A stretch of DNA of 64,000 bases from Scatophagus argus (Eukaryota > Chordata > Actinopteri > Scatophagidae), in NCBI RefSeq assembly GCF_020382885.2, contig NC_058506.1:1-64000 (forward strand). Reading direction: 5' to 3'. Positions 58,887 through 64,000 of this stretch are shown here, in pieces. Positions within the stretch are counted from its first letter, which is position 1. Each line of letters begins with the position of its first letter. Position numbers and translations under genes: made by a program. The notes under the pieces were generated by a model. It saw only the letters and a program-made list of their open reading frames with translations. It was not told the DNA's origin and did no database searches.

Positions 58887-60735
58887 TGTTGGGATCTCTG
58901 GCCATGCGCTCTGGAGAACAATAGAGCGGCCTACATGTAACCCATAAAGCCTGAGTTAGAGTGACTAACCGTTAGAGACCCCCACCCATGATATACACCT
59001 AGTCGTAAAGTCCTGAGGTCGAACTCAGTACCGGCACGGACTTTGGCTGTGTGCCAGCCATCTCCACAGGGGTCTGAGACAATGTCACGCATGTAGCCCG
59101 TTTTACCCTATCCAATATAGGAAAGCTACAGGTTCTTTAATTGATTCCTGTTGTTTTTTTATTATCACCCCAATCTATGAATTGCACTTTTTAACCATGA
59201 ACTATATGCTTTTAAATCATCAGGACAGACACCAGGAAATGTATTTTAGAAGGTTTTAGTCATCAAATGTATTTAAAGAAATAAGAAAGGAATATTAGAG
59301 CAAGGGATTAGGACTGAAAAGGTCAGGGGAAATAAACACACTTGGGCTTTGCCCACTTTGGCTACACAAATGCAACACAAATACACACTCAAAATATTTC
59401 AATGCAACCAACACTGCAAGACCTCAAAGGCAACTTCAAAATACCAACAAACCTGTATGTGTGTGTGAACCTTAACACTCAATCACACTTATCAAATCAA
59501 TCATTCATCCATCTCAAACGTTCTCAAAGCTTCAGGAGTGCACTCATTATCCTAAGCCGGCGTCTAATTTAATTAACAAACCCCACCCACGTTGCAGGCC
59601 TGTTAGGGTCCAGAAGATGGCGTTTCCAGCAAACGAGAGTCACTCACGACACACGTCCAACTTTCACATCCACGCTCCTGCGACAGCATCCACGGTGTAA
59701 TCCACCCAGAAATCAGGGTTTGCTTCGGTCAACCTCCGTCGGGCTGCTGGCTGTGTCAGCTCGTAGCTTCTGCGGCGGGCTACCTGCGGTTAGCTGGCCG
59801 CTAACCACCTCGGCTAGCGTTGCCTCGTTGCGGCTAACGTTGCGCGCTAGCCGCGAACTCCACGGGAAAACACGTCCTCGCTCGTCACGAGACCTCGTCT
59901 CCGCAGCGCTCCTCGGCCAGTGACGTCGCCCGTCACCGACAGTTAATGTCCGAAGGATAAAGAACCGTTGTTCACGTTCAATCCTCAAACATCAGCTCAC
60001 GCACTCATACACTCGTACATACAGCTCGCTCTCTCTGTGTCGCGTCTCCTCTCCTACGTCACTCTCCCTTTCGCGGTTCTCTCCCGTCCCACACGTCACT
60101 CTCCCCTCTTCTGCGGCAAGCAAAACCTCGATACAGGACAAAACCTCATATGTACATTTAACAACCGACTCAGGTTAACATACTAACGTCTCCAATTAAT
60201 CATATTCAAACTCTTCCTTGTCACATGTAATCACATTCACACATTAAACAAAAAGAAACCATCTTTTTAACAGTGGCCTTTTTTATATTTCAAAATAAAT
60301 AAAATTACAGGGCTACACGCAGGTAATAAAAGTTCACTGCGACCCTCAGTCGCGGCTTTTTCCTGTGCGTGCTGTGACAGTGAGAGCTGCTCCAGGCTTT
60401 CCAGGTGTCCAAATCGCAGAAAGGGAGCAACAATCAGACATTTGATTATCATCATCTTAGATCCCGGGTCACAGTTCTGCAACTCGCAGGCCGAGAAACA
60501 GACTGCTGTATTTTTTCTGTAACTTTTCCTTTTTTCTTCTTCCGACGTGGATCGCCGGGCAATCAGCTGATCGCACGTTAACGAGCTGCGTGCCAACTTT
60601 GTTAAGGACGAACGAAGTTTGTTAATTTCTCCACCGGTGATTTTCTCCGCTGCCGCTGAGAGATCAATACTCCGCATCATCTGACATAACGGATCGTCAG
60701 TATCCCGCTGAGGACAGCGCTGCGAACGTTCAAGC
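58887..60735 (-). repeat. Unclassified dispersed repeat U, copy 2, split by an LTR
   Basis: Inverse of 57003-57627, in two parts: 58887-59091 and 60318 to about 60735. The outer end starts TGTTGGGATCTCTGGCC. The part with the probable LTR inserted matches the segment around GTCACCTCGGACCC in copy 1. The right boundary is approximate. Confidence 0.72.
59092..60317 (+). mobile_element. Probable solo LTR, family 2, 1226 bp
   Basis: The ends are TGTAGCCC and GGGCTACA, with the 4-bp duplication CGCA at 59088-59091 and 60318-60321. AATAAATAAAAT lies 15-25 bp from the right end, as in an LTR on the plus strand. The interior has a GC-rich stretch (59590-59950) with several GCTAGC/GCTAAC words that looks promoter-like. 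No coding frame is convincing. A non-autonomous DNA element with short inverted ends is the alternative. Confidence 0.65.
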
Positions 60736-61394
60736 GGATCATTAGCTTCCCAACTCCGAAGAATCGGAGCAACGCCAAGTAAGAGGCTTATGTCTGGGCA
60801 GAGACAGCATAAAGTAAGGTTGTTTACACATGATTTCCTTTAACTTGTAAGTGCTACATTTGTTGATTTTGTTTCCTGTCGGTCACTTACGCCGTTTCAT
60901 CGAGACCGCGCGTCACCGGTTAAAAGACCAATAGCTGAGCAGATAAGCTCCGGTTTACTGACTCCGCTATTGTGTGGTGATACACGAGTTTCTAAAGAAT
61001 TGGAGTGGATTCTTTTATTGGGTTGTGTTTTCTGCTCTTTTCATTTCTATCTTTCTTCCTCACACTCTTCTTTCTGAACGGTGAGGCGATGACGAACCGT
61101 AACAAAAGGGTACGTGGCGCCCAAAGGCTTCCGCCCATTGTTCTCTTCTGTGACCATATAAGCAACATTACGTGGGTTATCACCAACTTGGCTCTGAATA
61201 ATATATAATGACTACGTATTCTTCTGTAGTCATTTTGGGTTTTGCTGAGTCATCACTTGCATGTTGATTTGCTGTTTTGTTTGCCGAGTCAACCTTTATG
61301 TGATTGTTTGTTTTGTGTGCTGATTCCCCCTCATGTAGTCATGCGCCATCTTACTTGTAGTTTTCCTACTCGCCATTTTGGTTGTAGTCTGCTG
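60736..61394. other. Unassigned stretch
   Basis: No gene, tandem repeat or mobile element recognised. Two short frames here lack any family resemblance. Confidence 0.5.
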
Positions 61395-61534
61395 GCGTTT
61401 TGGTTGTAGTTTCCCCACCCACGTGGCCACGCCATCTTAGTTGTAGTCTGCTGCTATCTGGGTTGCTTTTAGCCGCTCTCTTGTTAGCTGCTATCCTGTT
61501 AACCGCTATCTTGTTAGCCACCATCTTGTTTGTT

Positions 61535-61602
<68 letters not shown>

Positions 61603-61637
61603 CTATAGATATATATATATATATATATATATATGCT
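61395..61637. repeat. Minisatellite and compound microsatellite
   Basis: Imperfect 15-17-bp words (GCTATCTTGTTAGCC and variants) at about 61440-61532 are followed by (TC)n at 61540-61574, (AC)n to about 61600 and (AT)n at about 61607-61635. Confidence 0.93.
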
Positions 61638-62147
61638 ATATATATACTATATATGCACACCTATGTATAGATACTCTTGCTGCTGTACCTGTGTTATCCC
61701 TAGTTAACAGTTAATGTGTGTTGATAAAACTTAGATTATAATAGTGTTTATTACAAAGTGATACTTATCTATGGATGGTTGTTGCTGGTTAATAAATCCT
61801 GTTATAACCTGTCGTTGTCTGTGGTTATTGTGCATGTACTTTTAATAACAGCTGAATTCATGACAGTCAGTGCTCGGATTCATCCTTCATAATTTTTAAG
61901 AGACTGTTATTTCCTATTAATTAATTTGGCTATTGGTCCCTGGTGACAGGGTGGTGCCCCGATTTTTATGTGTATAAAGCATACACTGATTTTGCTTCAA
62001 TGATTATTCCCCATAATCATTGATTATTCTGCCAATAACCAAATTGCTCCTACTAGTGCACAACACTGTTGAAATTCTCAAAAAGTGCAAAGAAAATGCC
62101 ATCAGGCATCAATTATTGAGTGTCATATAAAAGCAATTACAAATGGA
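61638..62147. other. Unassigned stretch
   Basis: AT-rich; no recognisable gene or repeat family. An imperfect palindrome, ATTATTCCCCATAATCATTGATTATT, lies near 62003-62029. Confidence 0.5.
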
Positions 62148-62345
62148 TTACCTCAGGTCATCAGTTTCGGGCTCAGAGTCAATCATGGGAAAGTCCTCTA
62201 TCTTTAGAGATGGCTTCCTCTTCTTCTGGCATGGAGGTTTTGAATACTGCCACCATATATTCTCGTTATCAGTTATTACTGTCATTATCTTCTCCTTTGG
62301 TATGCCCCAGTCTTGCATACATGTATCCACACAAGCTTTAATTGA
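62148..62345 (-). pseudogene. Possible hAT transposase fragment
   Basis: A short frame with CMQDWGIPKEKIMTVITDN resembles the segment around the first catalytic Asp of ZBED/Ac-type hAT transposases. The rest does not look like the family and I see no ends, so this is weak. Confidence 0.3.
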
Positions 62346-62518
62346 CTGTGCAGTGTGTGGGTGGGCTACCCTGTGTATGTGTCTTTCTGCGCTTCTGGCG
62401 AGCCAACATTCTTCTTCTGAGGCGTGTTTGGAGTAATTTTACTGTGGAGGAGCTGGTGGCGCTGAGGTGAGCGCGAGCTGCGTCACGCCGCTCTCAGCTG
62501 TGGCACATCACTTTTTTA

Positions 62519-62775
62519 GGGGCAGTCATGGATCAGTGGTTAGGGTATCGGACCCGTAACCGGTGGGTCGCTGGTTTGATTCCCTGTACTGGTGTCCATG
62601 GCTGAGGTACCCTTGAGCAAGGTACCTAACCCCCACTGCTCCCCGGGCGCTGCACGCGGTCGCCCACTGCCCCGGGTTTGTTGTGTGTGTGCACGTCACT
62701 TGGGTGGGTTAAATGCAGAGCACGAATTTCGTTGGAGTGAGTTCCCTCCAATGACAAAATATGTCACTTCCTACT
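62519..62775 (+). mobile_element. tRNA-derived SINE
   Basis: The head resembles a tRNA: AGTGGTTAGGGTATCGGACC with A-box-like spacing, then GTCGCTGGTTTGATTCCC (B box). The body has CCCTTGAGCAAGGTACCTAACCCCC, GCCCACTGCCCC and GGGTTAAATGCAGAGCACGAATTTCG, and ends near a T-rich tail. It is a common fish SINE type. The decayed copy at 30363 is related. Confidence 0.85.
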
Positions 62776-63672
62776 TTCTTTTCTACTTTCTACTTCTACT
62801 TGTTCTAGGGCAATATGTGTTGTGGTTCATTTTGTTCAACACAAAAGTAACATGCACTTATAGCCAGGAAAGAAGCAGTCAATCCTTTTTTTGTCCACAA
62901 GTCAATGCCAGTAGATAGCTTCTGAGCATCAGCCACTGTCCTGAATTTTTCCTGAATTTTTGTATTTCACCTTCATAATGTCTGTCAATCAGACTGCTAA
63001 TTTTAGTTTTCTTTGGAACAGTTAGCTGTTGTTCTTTCGTAGGGTTAGGGTTAGGTTGGGTGTGGACGCAGCACCCCACAAACGAGGGGTGCTTCGAGGG
63101 GCACGGGCTCTCGGAGCTCCTGGGACCACGATCGTTGTTAAAATAAAAATAATAAAATTATTTGGATTGACTTTAGTTCCCCCTAAACCTTACAAAGTAA
63201 GATAAAACCCGTATAAGATGTGTTGCTATTGGGCCACTGAACAGGTAAGGTCGCAGGTATCCTGCTGTTAACAATATGCTCCGATCTCCCCAGGTCTCTA
63301 TTCCAATCACTATGGCTGGGGTTGATAAAACCATCTCATGCTGTGTCCTTTGTGAAAGGAAAAAAAAAGTGAATAAATAAATAGATAGATAAATAATTTG
63401 TTAAAAATTAAGTAAAGGGGTCCCACCTCCCAAGTAAAAAAACAGTAACAAGTTTAAGATAAATATGCACACTAATAATAAAATAAAATAAAGTAATGCT
63501 AAAAGTAAGTGCTTAAAATAAAGTGCCACACAATAATAAAAGTAAGTGCTCAAATTCAATTCATCAAACAAGAGAAACAAATGCATGCAATATAATACAA
63601 ATACATTTAAAATAAGTGTCCATTTTTATGTTAAGAGTGGGATTTAAAAGCAGTTAAAATGAATAAAAGATT
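62776..63672. other. Unassigned stretch
   Basis: Contains AGGGTTAGGGTTAGG near 63041, a short telomere-like word, and an A-rich segment (63360-63600) with AATAAAATAAAATAAAG repeats. No gene seen. Confidence 0.5.
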
Positions 63673-63836
63673 GCCTGTGAATATTCTCATTCATCCAGGT
63701 CATGGTTATCTCAAGGAAATTCAATCGAATGCAACTGGACTTAGTTATTTGTCTTTGAAGACGTTTCACCTCTCATCCAAGAGGCTTCATCAGTTCATGA
63801 ACTAAGTCCAGTTGCATTCGATTGAATTTCCTTGAG
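63673..63836 (-). mobile_element. Short retroelement insertion with hammerhead-like motif
   Basis: Flanked by a 14-bp direct repeat, ATGAATAAAAGATT, at 63659-63672 and 63837-63850. Inside are perfect 38-bp inverted arms (63709-63746 and 63800-63837, the last base shared with the flanking repeat). On minus the loop reads CUGAUGA (63793-63787), a CCUCU/AGAGG stem, GAAA (63767-63764), then GUCUU/AAGAC. This is the layout of hammerhead ribozymes known from Penelope-like retroelements. The third stem does not fit the canonical form exactly, so cleavage is uncertain. Confidence 0.65.
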
Positions 63837-64000
63837 ATGAATAAAAGATTATTTTACTTTTGCTGCACAAATGGCCCTATGCCTGTTATATTTTGTTTCC
63901 TAAGGGATTGTGGTCCCCTGTCTCCCTCTGCTGTAATTAGAGGGAAAGGACACTCCAAAGGAAGATGGTTGAGTCATTCAGGCCAGCAACAGGTTCATTG

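Noticed and set aside
61115..61124. TGGCGCCCAA, like a tRNA-Lys primer-binding site
   Set aside because: A ten-base match alone; no LTR ends just before it and no retroelement coding region follows.
61400..61714. A 104-codon frame over the microsatellite
   Set aside because: Its second half is (TC)n/(AC)n/(AT)n translation; the first half is a minisatellite.
63041..63056. Telomere-like GGGTTAGGGTTAGG
   Set aside because: Only about two and a half units; too short to claim an interstitial telomere.

Overview
The window reads as vertebrate repeat-rich DNA, most likely from a teleost fish. The evidence is a fish-type L2 (Maui-like) LINE, CR1/Rex1-like LINEs with short 3' tandem tails, a tRNA-derived SINE, a hAT transposon of the GTF2IRD2/SCAND3-like kind, and very short introns. 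I see no single-copy host gene. Almost everything is satellite DNA or mobile DNA nested inside it.

Layout. Three repeat families follow each other in the order A-C-B, twice, in the same direction. Satellite A has a monomer of about 168 bp and fills 1-18985; a 5'-truncated LINE interrupts it at 1517-4260. Repeat C has a unit of about 1.2 kb at 18986-23384. Satellite B has a monomer of about 180 bp at 23385-25716, and it resumes at 42993-45318. A GC-rich spacer with diverged A copies (45319-46140) leads into a second A block (46141-47290), a second C block (47291-53770) and a second B block (53771 to about 57970). The tail (57970-64000) holds LINE fragments, an unclassified dispersed repeat split by a probable solo LTR, microsatellites, a SINE and a short insertion with a hammerhead-like motif.

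The centrepiece lies inside the first B block: a 17.3-kb DNA transposon at 25717-42992. It has terminal inverted repeats of about 290 bp that begin TATGGAGG, and a perfect 6-bp target duplication (GTTTTC). It carries two convergent, intron-containing genes, both open from ATG to stop once spliced. On the minus strand is a 441-residue integrase-type DDE transposase with a helix-turn-helix. On the plus strand is a 649-residue protein with a Rad18-type (UBZ4) ubiquitin-binding zinc finger and a C-terminal HECT ubiquitin-ligase domain, with the catalytic Cys 34 residues from the end. The 6-bp duplication and 5'-TAY ends fit the IS3EU superfamily as I remember it. A full-length L2 LINE (31861-37124) sits in intron 9 of the HECT gene. 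Its ORF1 and ORF2 are in one frame, split by a single TGA, and ORF2 has no ATG before its endonuclease domain.

Other insertions give exact target duplications. A 3160-bp hAT element (48058-51217) has an intact 644-residue transposase and the 8-bp duplication GGCTACAC. Two solo LTRs of one family (51596-52340 and 54024-54733) have 5-bp duplications. A longer probable LTR (59092-60317) has a 4-bp duplication. These joins, together with the interrupted satellites, give a relative order of insertion.
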